Shown in pieces: positions 16,941 to 25,992 of a stretch of 64,000 bases of DNA. The translations under genes and the position numbers were made by a program. The number at the start of each line of letters is the position of its first letter. Position 1 is the first letter of the stretch. This DNA comes from Rhodoferax sp. U11-2br (GTDB taxonomy: Bacteria; Pseudomonadota; Gammaproteobacteria; Burkholderiales; Burkholderiaceae_C): NCBI RefSeq assembly GCF_018619435.1, contig NZ_JAHFZF010000019.1, positions 22,977 to 86,976 on the forward strand, given 5' to 3'. The notes beneath the pieces were generated by a model, which saw only the letters and a program-made list of their open reading frames with translations, was not told the origin of the DNA and did no database searches.

Positions 16941-18001
16941 GTGCCGTGATCTCTCCCGCCCTGGCAGCGGATGCCGTCAGCACCGAATACCGGCGCAGCA
17001 TGGCTCGCCGTGCGCTGGTGCTGCTGATGGCGCTGGGTCTGTTGCTGCTGGGGGTGCTGCTGGATGCCGCCACCGGGCCGGCCATGCTGCCCTTGGGGGA
17101 TGTGGCACGCGCTGTGTTCGGTTTTCCCGCCGACAGCTCGGTGCAGGCCATCGTCTGGTCGATCCGTTTGCCCGTGGCCTTGATGGCGCTGGCGGTGGGT
17201 GCCGCGCTGGGCTTGTCGGGCGCGATCATGCAGACCATCCTGAACAACCCGCTGGCCTCAAGTTACACGCTGGGCCTCTCGGCCGGGGCCGGTTTTGGCG
17301 CCTCGCTGGTGATTGTGCTGGGCCTCAGTCTGCCGGTGCCTGACAACTATGCCATTGCCGCCAATGCCATGTTGTTCGCCGGTGTGGCCTGCGCCGGGGT
17401 GTACTGGATTGGTGGCGCTCGCAACGCGTCTGCCGAAGGTCTGGTGCTGGCCGGTATCGCGCTGTTGTTTCTGTTTCAGGGGTTGTCCAGCCTGTTGCAG
17501 ATGGTGGCCTCACCCGAGTCGCTGCAGCAGGTGGTGTTCTGGTTGTTTGGCAGCCTGCAAAAGTCCACCTGGCCCAAACTGGGGGCCATGCTGACGGTGC
17601 TGGCAGTGTGCGTGCCCTGGCTGGCGCGGGATGTCTGGGGCCTGACCGCGCTCAAACTGGGTGATGCCAGGGCAGCTGCGCTGGGAGTCAACGTCAGTGC
17701 CTTGCGCATCCGCTCCTTTGTGCTGATCTCGGCCTTGACCGGTGTCGCGGTGGCCTTTGTCGGCACCATCGGTTTTGTCGGCCTGGTGGCACCGCATCTG
17801 GCGCGCATGCTCATTGGCGAAGACCAGCGTGGTTTTTTACCCGCTTCGGGCTTGCTTGGTGCTGTGTTGTTGTCGCTGGCCTCGGTGGCCAGCAAGACCA
17901 TTTCACCGGGCGCGATTTTTCCGATTGGCATCGTCACCTCCTTGATTGGTGTGCCGTTTTTTATCTGGATGGTCTTGCGCAACCGCAAGAGTTACTGGTG
18001 A
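16937..18001 (+). CDS. FecCD/BtuC family ABC transporter permease
   Basis: 354 residues, GTG start overlapping the preceding stop. Around ten hydrophobic segments are visible, with family motifs RLPVALMALAVGAALGLSGAIMQTILNNPLASSYTLG near the front and the GTIGFVGLVAPHLAR stretch that contacts the ATPase. One gene is present, so the channel is probably a homodimer as in BtuCD. The first 20 residues before the first helix are cytoplasmic. It is followed after 4 bp by the ATPase gene. Confidence 0.92.
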   Translation: MSAVISPALAADAVSTEYRRSMARRALVLLMALGLLLLGVLLDAATGPAMLPLGDVARAVFGFPADSSVQAIVWSIRLPVALMALAVGAALGLSGAIMQTILNNPLASSYTLGLSAGAGFGASLVIVLGLSLPVPDNYAIAANAMLFAGVACAGVYWIGGARNASAEGLVLAGIALLFLFQGLSSLLQMVASPESLQQVVFWLFGSLQKSTWPKLGAMLTVLAVCVPWLARDVWGLTALKLGDARAAALGVNVSALRIRSFVLISALTGVAVAFVGTIGFVGLVAPHLARMLIGEDQRGFLPASGLLGAVLLSLASVASKTISPGAIFPIGIVTSLIGVPFFIWMVLRNRKSYW

Positions 18002-18005
18002 GGCC

Positions 18006-18800
18006 ATGAACATTTCCCTTCAATCTCTCAGCGTTGCGTATGGCTCACGTGTGGTGTTGCACCCGATTGATTTGTGCGCGCAGCCGGGCCGGGTGCTGGG
18101 CATCGTCGGGCCGAATGGATCGGGCAAGTCCACCCTGGTCAAGGCGGTCGCCGGACAGGTCAAGGCCAGCGGCCAGTTGCTGTTCAACGGCAGCGCACAG
18201 CGGCCATCAGGATCCATTGCTTACATGCCGCAGGACCAGCTGAGCCTGGCGGCGCTCAGTGTGCTGGAGGTGGTGCTGCTTGGACGTTTGCAGCAGTTGC
18301 GCCTGAAGGTGCAGCCTGACGACCTGGCCGCGGTGCGCCGGGTTCTGCAGCGCCTGGGTATCGAGGACCTGGCCGGGCGCGATGTGCGCGAACTCAGCGG
18401 TGGCCAACGCCAGATGGTCTTTCTGGCCCAGGCGCTGGTGTCTCAGCCCAAGGTGCTGTTGCTTGATGAGCCCATCAGCGCGCTTGATATCTGCCACCAG
18501 CTGGAGGTGCTGGAGGTGGTGCACCAGACCACCCGCCAGCAAGGCCTGACCACGCTGCTGGTGTTGCACGACCTCAACGCCGCCGCCCGCTTCTGTGACG
18601 ACGTGGTCCTGCTCAAAGACGGCCACCTGCTGGCCTGTGGCAACCCGGCCCAGGTGCTGACAGTGGCCCATGTGGCGCAGGCTTTTGGGGTGGAGACCGA
18701 GGCGCTGCGCTGTGCTGATGGCACCGGTGTGCTGGTGCCCAAGCGGGCTGTGCCGAAGCACATGAACGCTATGGATGACATAGCTAGGTGTGCTTTATGA
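18006..18800 (+). CDS. FepC/BtuD-type ABC transporter ATP-binding protein
   Basis: 264 residues. Walker A GPNGSGKST (35-43), signature LSGGQRQ, Walker B VLLLDEPISALD and a switch His in VLHDLNAA are intact. Together with the two upstream genes it forms a complete importer. The last nine residues (MDDIARCAL) are encoded by the beginning of a palindromic repeat (18774-18826), so the natural C-terminus was probably altered by the repeat. The ATG at 18006 follows the permease stop by only 4 bp. Confidence 0.92.
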   Translation: MNISLQSLSVAYGSRVVLHPIDLCAQPGRVLGIVGPNGSGKSTLVKAVAGQVKASGQLLFNGSAQRPSGSIAYMPQDQLSLAALSVLEVVLLGRLQQLRLKVQPDDLAAVRRVLQRLGIEDLAGRDVRELSGGQRQMVFLAQALVSQPKVLLLDEPISALDICHQLEVLEVVHQTTRQQGLTTLLVLHDLNAAARFCDDVVLLKDGHLLACGNPAQVLTVAHVAQAFGVETEALRCADGTGVLVPKRAVPKHMNAMDDIARCAL

Positions 18801-18826
18801 GTAAGGTCTAGAGGCCAATTTAATCC
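18774..18826. repeat. Degenerate palindromic interspersed repeat, copy 3
   Basis: Core ATAGCTAGGTGTGCTTTATGAGTAAGG followed by CTAGAGGCCAATTTAATCC; it aligns with copy 1 over its whole length, including the closing TTTAATC. It provides the stop codon of the ABC ATPase and ends at the start of the Crp/Fnr gene. Confidence 0.65.
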
Positions 18827-18838
18827 ATGGAGGACAGC

Positions 18839-19468
18839 ATGAACAAGCAGCTTCCCGACACACCCACCCGCCACCTGGCCGCGCGCGAGGCGCTGGTGCC
18901 TGATGAGCTGCGCCTGCCCTGGCGCGTGGTCTCAGGTGTGTTGCGGGTGGACAGCGCCCCCAAGGGTGAGCCCGCGCGTTTTGTGCGCCTGGCGCTGCCC
19001 GGTGATGTGGTGGGGGTGGAGCGTTGGGTCGGCAGCAACGACAGCCTGCGCCTGCGCGCGGTGATTGCCGCCCGCCTGACGCCGGTGGACGCCAGTGGCG
19101 ACGCGATGATGCAGATCCTGATGGAAACCGTGGTGGTGGCACACCAGCGTTGCCGCGAGGTGGTCAGCCTGCGCAGCGGCCCGGCGGCGCGGCGTATTCA
19201 GGCCTTGCTGCTGATGTTTGCCCAAAGTGGTGTGGCTGAGGGTGTGGATGAGGGCTTGGCCACCCAGAACTTTGCAGTGCCGCATCTGTCTGACCTGAGC
19301 GCGATTCTGGACATCGCCCCTGAGACCGCCTCGCGTGCCTTCACCAGCATGCGCAGCGGTGACTTTCTGGCCGAGCGCCGACCCCAGAAAGCGCGGCTGC
19401 GTGGGTCCGTGGCGCTTGGGTTGGAGATGGCGACCGGCCTGTCCACGGTGCTGGCGCCGGGCACCTAG
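18839..19468 (+). CDS. Crp/Fnr family transcriptional regulator without an Fe-S motif
   Basis: 209 residues. GGAGG lies 5 bp before the ATG at 18839; an ATG at 18827 has no such site. A shortened cNMP-binding-like beta roll occupies residues 25-85, a dimer helix 88-125, and a winged helix domain 145-190. The recognition helix reads PETASRAFTSM: Glu162, Ser165 and Arg166 give the ExxSR pattern that in FNR reads TTGA half sites. Only one Cys is present, so no FNR-type [4Fe-4S] sensor. The ligand is unknown; DNR-like haem/NO sensing is possible but not shown. Placed at the end of the copper island, it may bind the TTGAC-N4-GTCAA boxes at 11212 and 11250. Confidence 0.8.
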   Translation: MNKQLPDTPTRHLAAREALVPDELRLPWRVVSGVLRVDSAPKGEPARFVRLALPGDVVGVERWVGSNDSLRLRAVIAARLTPVDASGDAMMQILMETVVVAHQRCREVVSLRSGPAARRIQALLLMFAQSGVAEGVDEGLATQNFAVPHLSDLSAILDIAPETASRAFTSMRSGDFLAERRPQKARLRGSVALGLEMATGLSTVLAPGT

Positions 19469-19549
19469 ACCAGGTGCCCTGATCATCCACTGGGTAGGGC
19501 CGCATTGGGGTAAGCTGTGGCCACCCCAGCACCCACCAAGGAGACTTTC

Positions 19550-20293
19550 ATGAGCGACACATCCAGCACCGGATTTGGCCAGTTTGTTCCGGGCTTTGAC
19601 TTTTTGCAGAATTTGGCCAAAAACACCTCGCAGGCCATTCCGCAGATGCCCAACATGGCCAACTGGATTGCACCCACGCTCAGCGTCGAGGAGCTCGACA
19701 AACGCATCTCCGAACTCAAGGCGGTGCACTTTTGGCTGGACCAGAACTCTAAGGCGCTGGCTGCCACCGTGCAGGCGCTGGAGGTGCAAAAAATGACCCT
19801 CGCGACCTTGAAGGGCATGAACTTCAACATGACCGATGTGGCCAACGCTTTCAAGCTCAAGGCCGCTGACACCGTGGCCTCGGGCCTGCAGAAAGTCAGC
19901 GACACCGCTGCCGCGACCGTACAAACCGTGAGTGATGTGGCGGGCAAAACCGAAGACATGGCCAAAAAAGTCGGCGAGGCCGCCAAACCCGCCGCTGCCG
20001 CTGCGGTGGCGGGCCTGGTTGACCCGATGCAGTTGTGGAACTCGCTGACCCACCAGTTCCAGGCCATTGCCGCCAGCGCCATGGCCGAGGTCGGCAAAGC
20101 CAGCGCCAAGGATGTCGGCAAGAAGTTGGTCAAGGGGGCCGCCAAGGGGGTGGCCAAACAGGTCAGCAAAGCGTCGGTGGTGAGTCCACCCGCCAAAAAG
20201 GCAGTAGTCAAACGGGTTGCTGCCAAGGCCCCTGCCAAAGCTGCCGCCAAGAAAACAGCTGAGGCCAGCGCCCGTGGTGTACGCAGACGGTGA
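19550..20293 (+). CDS. phaM: PHB granule-associated protein PhaM
   Basis: 247 residues. The N-terminal part (FGQFVPGFDFLQNLAK, then IAPTLSVEELDKRISELK and ALEVQKMTLATLKGMN) is characteristic of PhaM. This protein activates PHB synthase PhaC and links poly(3-hydroxybutyrate) granules to the nucleoid. The middle is an Ala-rich phasin-like helical stretch. The C-terminus is Lys/Ala/Pro-rich like histone H1 (PAKAAAKKT), consistent with DNA binding. AAGGAG precedes the ATG. It predicts a PHB-storing cell, as common in Burkholderiales. No other pha gene is in the window. Confidence 0.88.
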   Translation: MSDTSSTGFGQFVPGFDFLQNLAKNTSQAIPQMPNMANWIAPTLSVEELDKRISELKAVHFWLDQNSKALAATVQALEVQKMTLATLKGMNFNMTDVANAFKLKAADTVASGLQKVSDTAAATVQTVSDVAGKTEDMAKKVGEAAKPAAAAAVAGLVDPMQLWNSLTHQFQAIAASAMAEVGKASAKDVGKKLVKGAAKGVAKQVSKASVVSPPAKKAVVKRVAAKAPAKAAAKKTAEASARGVRRR

Positions 20294-20336
20294 GACTGCT
20301 TCCCGACCTTCCATTTGAAAGCCTGCGGGCCCTGAC

Positions 20337-21608
20337 ATGAAACTTTTTCCTTACGCACACGCCACCCACCCGCGCTGGGACATGGCCGCCGGTCTGGTGC
20401 TGGCGCAGTTGCGCGCCCAAATGAGCTTGCATGGCTACGCCGCTAACCCGACACTGGCGCTGCTCTATATCACCGACCCCTATGTATCGCAGGCGCAGGA
20501 GATCCTGGCCTACCTGAGTGCTGAGTTGCCGGAGGTGACCGACTGGTCCGGCACCGTGGGTGTGGGCATTGCCTCCAACAACGTCGAGTACTTTGACGAG
20601 CCCGCGATGGCGGTCATGTTGTGTGAGCTGCCCAGTGACCAGTACCGCGTGTTTTCGGGGGTGGCGCCGCTGGGCATGGCGTTTGAGGCTCACACCGCCC
20701 TGGTGCATGCTGATCCGCACACGGTGGACATGACCGAACTGGTGGACGAGATGGCGGCCCGCACCGATTCGGGTTACCTGTTTGGTGGTTTGTCCAGCAG
20801 TCGCGGCAAGACGGTGCAGTTTGCGGTGGCGGGGGACGGCAACGTCAAGGGCCAGGGGGCTGCCAGCGGGGTGTTCAGTGGTGGCCTCAGTGGTGTCGCT
20901 TTCGGGCCAGGAATCAACCTGGTGTCGCGTGTGACCCAGGGCTGCCTGCCGCTGGCGGGTGCGCACCAGATCACCGCCGCGCAGCACAACGTGGTGCTGG
21001 GGCTCGACGGCGAACCTGCGTTGGAGGTGCTGCTGCGTGAGCTCAATGTTTCGCTCGACCAACCCCGTGAGGCCCTGCACGCGGTGCGTGCCACGCTGGC
21101 GGGCTTGACCGAACGCGGTGCGCAGGCCGGTGTGGCGGGCGACGCCCCCACCATCACCCGCACCGGCAACTTTGGCAGCGATGTGCTGGTGCGCCACATC
21201 ATTGGCCTGGACCCGGCGCGTCTGGGCATTGCGCTGGCATCACCAGTCAAAGAAGGCATGGAACTGGCGTTTTGCCAGCGCAACGTGCAGGCCGCCCGCG
21301 CCGACCTGCGCCGGGTGTGTGCTGAAATCCGTGAGGAGCTGGAGCCGCAGGAGCTGGCGCTGGAGTCCGCCACCGCGCTGGCCGCCAGTGAGGCCGAGGC
21401 CGCACCCCATCCGGCGCGCGGCATCGCCGGGGCGATTTATGTGAGTTGCTCCGGGCGCGGCGGTGAGCATTTTGGCGGCCCGAGTGCGGAGTTGCAGATC
21501 ATCCGCCACGCGCTGGGCGACGTGCCACTGGTCGGCTTTTTTGCCGGTGGCGAAATCGCCCGCAACCATTTGTACGGCTACACCGGGGTGCTTACCGTTT
21601 TTACGTGA
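20337..21608 (+). CDS. FIST N/C domain signal transduction protein
   Basis: 423 residues with an N-terminal FIST domain (roughly 35-225) and a FIST_C domain (roughly 240-400). The first contains TVGVGIASNNVEYFDEPAMAVMLCE and GGLSSSRGKTVQFAV; the second contains NVVLGLDGEPALEVL and ends VPLVGFFAGGEIARNHLYGYTGVLTVF. FIST domains are thought to bind small ligands such as amino acids and are often linked to signalling proteins. No output domain is fused. A c-di-GMP signalling gene lies convergent just downstream, and phaM upstream, but a functional tie is not demonstrated. Confidence 0.85.
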   Translation: MKLFPYAHATHPRWDMAAGLVLAQLRAQMSLHGYAANPTLALLYITDPYVSQAQEILAYLSAELPEVTDWSGTVGVGIASNNVEYFDEPAMAVMLCELPSDQYRVFSGVAPLGMAFEAHTALVHADPHTVDMTELVDEMAARTDSGYLFGGLSSSRGKTVQFAVAGDGNVKGQGAASGVFSGGLSGVAFGPGINLVSRVTQGCLPLAGAHQITAAQHNVVLGLDGEPALEVLLRELNVSLDQPREALHAVRATLAGLTERGAQAGVAGDAPTITRTGNFGSDVLVRHIIGLDPARLGIALASPVKEGMELAFCQRNVQAARADLRRVCAEIREELEPQELALESATALAASEAEAAPHPARGIAGAIYVSCSGRGGEHFGGPSAELQIIRHALGDVPLVGFFAGGEIARNHLYGYTGVLTVFT

Positions 21609-21668
21609 GGTCTGTCTCTCGCCCTTTGGTGGGTGAACGGCAAAGCGCTTTCAGTGGTTCACCCTTGG

Positions 21669-24600
21669 TCAGACAGCGTGATGCACAAGCCTCACGCTGT
21701 CCCTGTCCGGATGCTGTTCTGAAGCGCTGTACCAGGCGGGGTCTGGCCGCCAAGCTTTCACCCAGGCCGGCAAGTCGCTGGCGGGCATCGGTCGTGCAAT
21801 GCCATAACCCTGGGCCAGGTCACAACCCAGCGTCATCAGCATGCTGCCCTGCCCGACGGTCTCTACGCCCTCGGCAATCACCTCGCGTTTGAAAGCAGAA
21901 GCCAAGCTGATCACACTCTGCAAAATCGGCAGATCCTCCGGGTCTTCGAGCATGTTGCGCACAAAACTCTGATCGATCTTGATCATTTTGACGGGCAGGC
22001 GTCGCAAATAGGTGAGTGATGAGTAGCCTGTGCCAAAGTCGTCCAGGGCAAAACCGACTTTGAACTGTGCGCAGGCCTCAATCAGGTCGGAAATCTGTTT
22101 GATATCTGCCAGTGCGCTGGTCTCGAGGATCTCCAGCTCAAGGTGGGACGGAGGTACCAAGGGGTGGCGTGCCAAGATATCGCGCAGGCGCAGCACGAAG
22201 TCGGGTCGCTGTAACTGGCACGCTCCAATGTTGACGCTGACCGCCATGTCCAGGCCAAGGGCCCGCCAAGCGTCGATCTGGGTCAATGCGGCGTGGATCA
22301 CCCACTCTCCCAAGTCGATCGACAGCGGGTGGTCGTCCACCAAGGGCAAAAACTCGGCGGGTGCCAACAGACCCCGTTCGGTGTGTTGCCAACGTATCAG
22401 GGCCTCTACACCCACCACGGTGCCGGTTCGCATATTGACCTTGGGTTGGTAATACAAGACAAACTCACGGTCGTTTAACGCTGCACTGATGCGTTCCAGG
22501 CTCTCGTTGCGCAGACGGATGCCATTGTCTAGAACAGCATCAAAGACATGGATGCGGTTTTTTCCTGCCAGCTTGGCCTGGTACATCGCCTGATCGGCTT
22601 GGCGCAACAACTGGTCGGCATCGATGGGCTGCGCTTGAGGGTAAAAGCTGACGCCGATGCTGGCAGACACCTGGAGTTTTTGACCCGCAACCACGAGTGT
22701 TTGTGAGGCTGCATCCAGCAATCGACGCAACATGGGCAGGCTGGCTTCGCCATGTGTGAGGTCCCCCATCACCGCCACAAACTCATCACCACCCAGTCGG
22801 GCCAGCGTGTCCTCTTCGCGCAAGACCTGTTTCATGCGATCAGAGACTTGTATCAACAACTGGTCACCGGCTTCATGGCCATACTGGTCGTTGATGGTTT
22901 TGAAACCGTCAAGGTCAAGGTAGCCGATCGCCATCATCTTGCCGCGACGCTCTGTTTGCGCCAGACCTTGGTTCAGACGATCTGACAGCAGCAAACGATT
23001 GGGCAGGTTGGTGAGGGCATCAAAATGCGCCAGGTGTTCCAGCTGACTCTGGTGCTCTCGGATGGCGGTCACGTCTGTGAACAAGGCCACGTAGTGTTCA
23101 ATACTTCCGTCCGTGCCCAGCACGGCCGTCACCGTCAGTGCTTCCAGGTAGAGCTGGCCGTTTTTGCGGCGGTTCCAGAGTTCTCCATACCAGTGACCTT
23201 TGCTGCGAAGGTCTTTCCACATGGCGACATAAAACGCTTTGTTCTGGCGCGTCGAACTCAACAGACTCGGGTTCTTACCCAGGACCTCATCTCGCTCATA
23301 ACCGGTGATGCGGGTGAATGCGCCATTGACGTTCAGAATGGTGCCATCTGCCTTGGTGATCATGATGCCCTCTCGGGCATAGGTGAAGACACTGGCTGCC
23401 TGCATGGCACTTTCGGCCTTTTTTTGTTCGGTCACGTCGCGCGCAGCGGCAAACACACCCAGCACCTTGCCCTGCTCGTCACGGTATAGGCTGGCGTTAT
23501 AGAGCACATCCGTGAGCTTGCCGCTGATGTGGCGGATAACCAGCGGATAGTCGGTGACAAAGCCTTTGGCAAAGACCTGCCGGTAGCCTTCGCGGGCATG
23601 GACCGGGTCGGTGAAATAGTCCGCGAAATCACTGCCGACCAACTCCGCACGGGCCAGCCCGGTGACGCGCTCGGTTGCGGTGTTGATGTCGGTGATCTTG
23701 CCTTCGGCACTGATGGTGACCAGCGGGTCCAGGCTGGCTTCGAGCAGGCTGCGGGAATACCGCGACACCTGTTGCTCGATCAATCGACGCTGGCGCTGGG
23801 CTCGCCAAGCGATGACGCCGATCACGACCAGCGCGGCCAACACAGCGATGATCACCAACAACCAGCGGCGCACCCAGGCCTGAATCAAAGCCAAAGGCTC
23901 TGGCCGAATGCTGATCCATTGGTCCAGCACGGCCTGGCGTTCCTGGTCTGGGATCGAGGCCAGTGCTTTGGACAGAATATCGCGCAGAACCGGCAAATCC
24001 TTGCGAACACCAAAGCTCAGCTCATAGGTGAAATCAAAAGCGGCAAACAAACGAAGGTTCGCAATCTTCTCTCGCTCAATAAAAAAGGAGGCGCTGGCCA
24101 CATCCATGATGACCGCGTCCACCTCCCCAAAGGACAGTTTGCGCATACCGTCCAAGTCATCGGGAACCAGGGTCAGCTGGATCGTCGGGAACTTGTTCTC
24201 CAGGTATTTCTGGACACCATAGCCCTTGCCGACCGCGACGCGTTTGTCCGCAAAGCTGGCGGGCCATTGCCCTTGTGGAAAGCCCGCCTTGACGATGATC
24301 GCTGTGGGAACGCTGAGATAGGGCTGGGTGAAATTCAGATACTGCGCGCGTTCTGGTGTTGCTTTCAGTGATGTCACAACATCCGACTGGCCCTGTTGAA
24401 CCCCAGCCAGGATGGTTTGCAGGTTTTGTGCCGGCAGGATTTGAAAACGGGTGCCCAGCTGCTTCTGAAGCAACGCAAGCATGTCCGCCGAGATGCCATG
24501 CCAGGCCTGCGATTCAACGAAGCTGAAAGGTGGGTAGTTTTCCTCTGGCGCGATGCGGATCTGATCGACGTGGTGATCAATCCACTCAAGCTCCTGCGCC

Positions 24601-24689
24601 GTCAGAAAACTGCTCTGGGTACCTGCGGCCCAAGCCGGGGCAACAAACATGTTGCAGACAACCGCGCCCAGCGCTAACAGTCTTCTCAT
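21669..24689 (-). CDS. SBP3-sensor PAS-PAS-GGDEF-EAL protein
   Basis: 1006 residues. Order: signal peptide; periplasmic SBP_bac_3-like amino acid sensor (about 26-261); one membrane segment (about 273-296); two PAS domains (about 311-426 and 431-546); GGDEF; EAL. The GGDEF motif (633-637) is intact, with an RxxD inhibitory site five residues before it. The EAL motif (762-764) and DDFGTGYSS are intact too, so both c-di-GMP synthesis and breakdown are possible. It would connect binding of a periplasmic amino acid or similar solute to c-di-GMP level. The ATG at 24689 places the signal peptide (RRLLALGAVVCNMFVAPAWA) directly at the N-terminus; a 44-residue upstream extension is open but looks non-coding. 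Confidence 0.9.
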   Translation of the reverse strand: MRRLLALGAVVCNMFVAPAWAAGTQSSFLTAQELEWIDHHVDQIRIAPEENYPPFSFVESQAWHGISADMLALLQKQLGTRFQILPAQNLQTILAGVQQGQSDVVTSLKATPERAQYLNFTQPYLSVPTAIIVKAGFPQGQWPASFADKRVAVGKGYGVQKYLENKFPTIQLTLVPDDLDGMRKLSFGEVDAVIMDVASASFFIEREKIANLRLFAAFDFTYELSFGVRKDLPVLRDILSKALASIPDQERQAVLDQWISIRPEPLALIQAWVRRWLLVIIAVLAALVVIGVIAWRAQRQRRLIEQQVSRYSRSLLEASLDPLVTISAEGKITDINTATERVTGLARAELVGSDFADYFTDPVHAREGYRQVFAKGFVTDYPLVIRHISGKLTDVLYNASLYRDEQGKVLGVFAAARDVTEQKKAESAMQAASVFTYAREGIMITKADGTILNVNGAFTRITGYERDEVLGKNPSLLSSTRQNKAFYVAMWKDLRSKGHWYGELWNRRKNGQLYLEALTVTAVLGTDGSIEHYVALFTDVTAIREHQSQLEHLAHFDALTNLPNRLLLSDRLNQGLAQTERRGKMMAIGYLDLDGFKTINDQYGHEAGDQLLIQVSDRMKQVLREEDTLARLGGDEFVAVMGDLTHGEASLPMLRRLLDAASQTLVVAGQKLQVSASIGVSFYPQAQPIDADQLLRQADQAMYQAKLAGKNRIHVFDAVLDNGIRLRNESLERISAALNDREFVLYYQPKVNMRTGTVVGVEALIRWQHTERGLLAPAEFLPLVDDHPLSIDLGEWVIHAALTQIDAWRALGLDMAVSVNIGACQLQRPDFVLRLRDILARHPLVPPSHLELEILETSALADIKQISDLIEACAQFKVGFALDDFGTGYSSLTYLRRLPVKMIKIDQSFVRNMLEDPEDLPILQSVISLASAFKREVIAEGVETVGQGSMLMTLGCDLAQGYGIARPMPASDLPAWVKAWRPDPAWYSASEQHPDRDSVRLVHHAV

Positions 24690-25099
24690 CCAGATGGTCC
24701 GGTGTTGTCTCACGGATGGCAGCCCTCGCAAGTTCGGGTTGTGACGTGTACTGACACTGACACAGGCAGTGTTGCATGAGTGCGGTGCATGATGCCACAG
24801 CGCTGTGGGTGCGTGTTGCATCGGTTGCAGCCGACAGGACGCAAGCTGACCAGCGAAGGGGCATCCGCGCTTCCGCTGCGTCAGGTGTCATCGCTGGTTA
24901 AGAGGGCGTGGTGCATAATTCACCCCCCTGAGGAAGTCCTGCAAAACACGGGTATACAAGTGTCCAGGCGGCTTCTGAAAGCCTTGTTTATCAATGAGTT
25001 ATGCGATGGGTGGGTTTGGGTTCAGACCCGCAGGTCGCGCCCAGCACCGTACCCCGGCTAACGGGGGCTACCCCACGCGCCACTTAAGCAACACGTCTC
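24690..25099. other. Intergenic region, 410 bp, no gene recognised
   Basis: Lies between two divergent units. It contains an inverted repeat ACACTG/CAGTGT at 24754-24772 and a GC-rich hairpin CCCCG-GCTAA-CGGGG at 25052-25066 shortly before the J-domain gene. CATAAT at 24914-24919 and TATACA near 24953 are possible -10 elements without good -35 partners. A 93-codon frame crosses it but has no recognisable protein character. A small RNA cannot be excluded. Confidence 0.4.
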
Positions 25100-25381
25100 A
25101 TGCAGCATAAAGACCATTACGCCGCCTTGGGTTTGCCCAGCTCGGCCTCACTTGCCGATATCAAGAAGGCTTTTCGTCAGCAGGCGTCCGTGCATCACCC
25201 CGATCGCAACGACTCGCCCCAAGCGCCGGCGCGGTTTCGTGCGGTGCAAGAGGCGTATGAGGTGCTGTCGGACCCGGACCGGCGCAAAGCCTATGATGAC
25301 AATCGCCAGCGCAACCTGCTAGACAACCCTCTGGAGACGGCACGCGCGATCTGGCTTGACTATTTTGGCCGCCTGGTTTGA
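25100..25381 (+). CDS. Short J-domain (DnaJ-like) protein
   Basis: 93 residues: a J-domain (DHYAALGLPSSASLADIKKAFRQQASVHHPDRN) with the essential HPD at about 33-35, then helix IV and a short tail ending DYFGRLV. It has no G/F region, zinc finger or C-terminal substrate-binding domain. It should stimulate a Hsp70 ATPase such as DnaK, with targeting supplied by something else. Three unrecognised genes follow closely on the same strand, so they are the likely clients or partners. No Shine-Dalgarno is obvious at the ATG. Confidence 0.85.
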   Translation: MQHKDHYAALGLPSSASLADIKKAFRQQASVHHPDRNDSPQAPARFRAVQEAYEVLSDPDRRKAYDDNRQRNLLDNPLETARAIWLDYFGRLV

Positions 25382-25406
25382 GGCCGGCCGTTTGGAAGGA
25401 ACTGCG

Positions 25407-25991
25407 ATGAGCATGTCTGCATTTTTTCGTGCTTTGCACAACGCCTACCAGGCGGAGATTGATGACCTGACCTCGGACTCCGAGGGCAAGGATGTGCTGC
25501 GCCAGCGCTTGCAGGAAAAGCGCAGCCAGCTCACTTTTTTAAGCCAGATGATGGAAACCGCGCCTGAAATGGTGGCGGTGGTTTTTCATGGTGGCTTCCA
25601 GTTCAAGCTGCCAGCCGTCATGGAACATCTGCTGACCCTGGAGTCCGACGAGTTCCCCGACTGGGACAGTCTGGCGGATGCGGTTCACATGGCGCCGTGG
25701 GCCAGCAAGCTGGCCGATGTGTTGCTCAAGCAGCCGATGGGTGATTGGTTCATGACGGTGGCTGCCACGCTGGAGTACCTGTACCAGCGGCCGTCGCCGC
25801 ACCAGCAAGACCATGCCAACGACGAGGAGCCCGCGGAACACACCGACCACGGCAGCCGTTCGCAGGCCCGCCATCTGGACCATGGTCACGACTTTGACGC
25901 GGATGATGACCACGCCCACAGGACCGACCAGGACCACGACGAAGCCAGCGCCGACTGGCTCGAAGGCCAGGGTTTTGACCGCAAGGAGTGA
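25407..25991 (+). CDS. Hypothetical protein, His/Asp-rich C-terminus (J-domain operon)
   Basis: 194 residues, not recognised. AAGGA lies 6 bp before the ATG. The first 130 residues are helical (LRQRLQEKRSQLTFLSQMME; FPDWDSLADAVHMAPWASKLADVLLKQP). The last 60 are strongly acidic and rich in His (QDHAND, HLDHGHDFDADDDHAHRTDQDHDE), suggesting metal binding or a disordered tail. There is no signal peptide or membrane segment. Its stop is one base before the next start codon. Position directly after a bare J-domain gene suggests a chaperone-linked function. Confidence 0.6.
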   Translation: MSMSAFFRALHNAYQAEIDDLTSDSEGKDVLRQRLQEKRSQLTFLSQMMETAPEMVAVVFHGGFQFKLPAVMEHLLTLESDEFPDWDSLADAVHMAPWASKLADVLLKQPMGDWFMTVAATLEYLYQRPSPHQQDHANDEEPAEHTDHGSRSQARHLDHGHDFDADDDHAHRTDQDHDEASADWLEGQGFDRKE

Positions 25992-25992
25992 C

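Noticed and set aside
18932..20338. A 468-codon - strand frame opposite the Crp/Fnr and phaM genes
   Set aside because: It crosses two well-supported genes and their promoter region, with a low-complexity Gly/His-rich translation.
24896..25099. 6S RNA, RNase P RNA, SRP RNA or tmRNA gene
   Set aside because: None of the conserved core sequences of these RNAs could be found.
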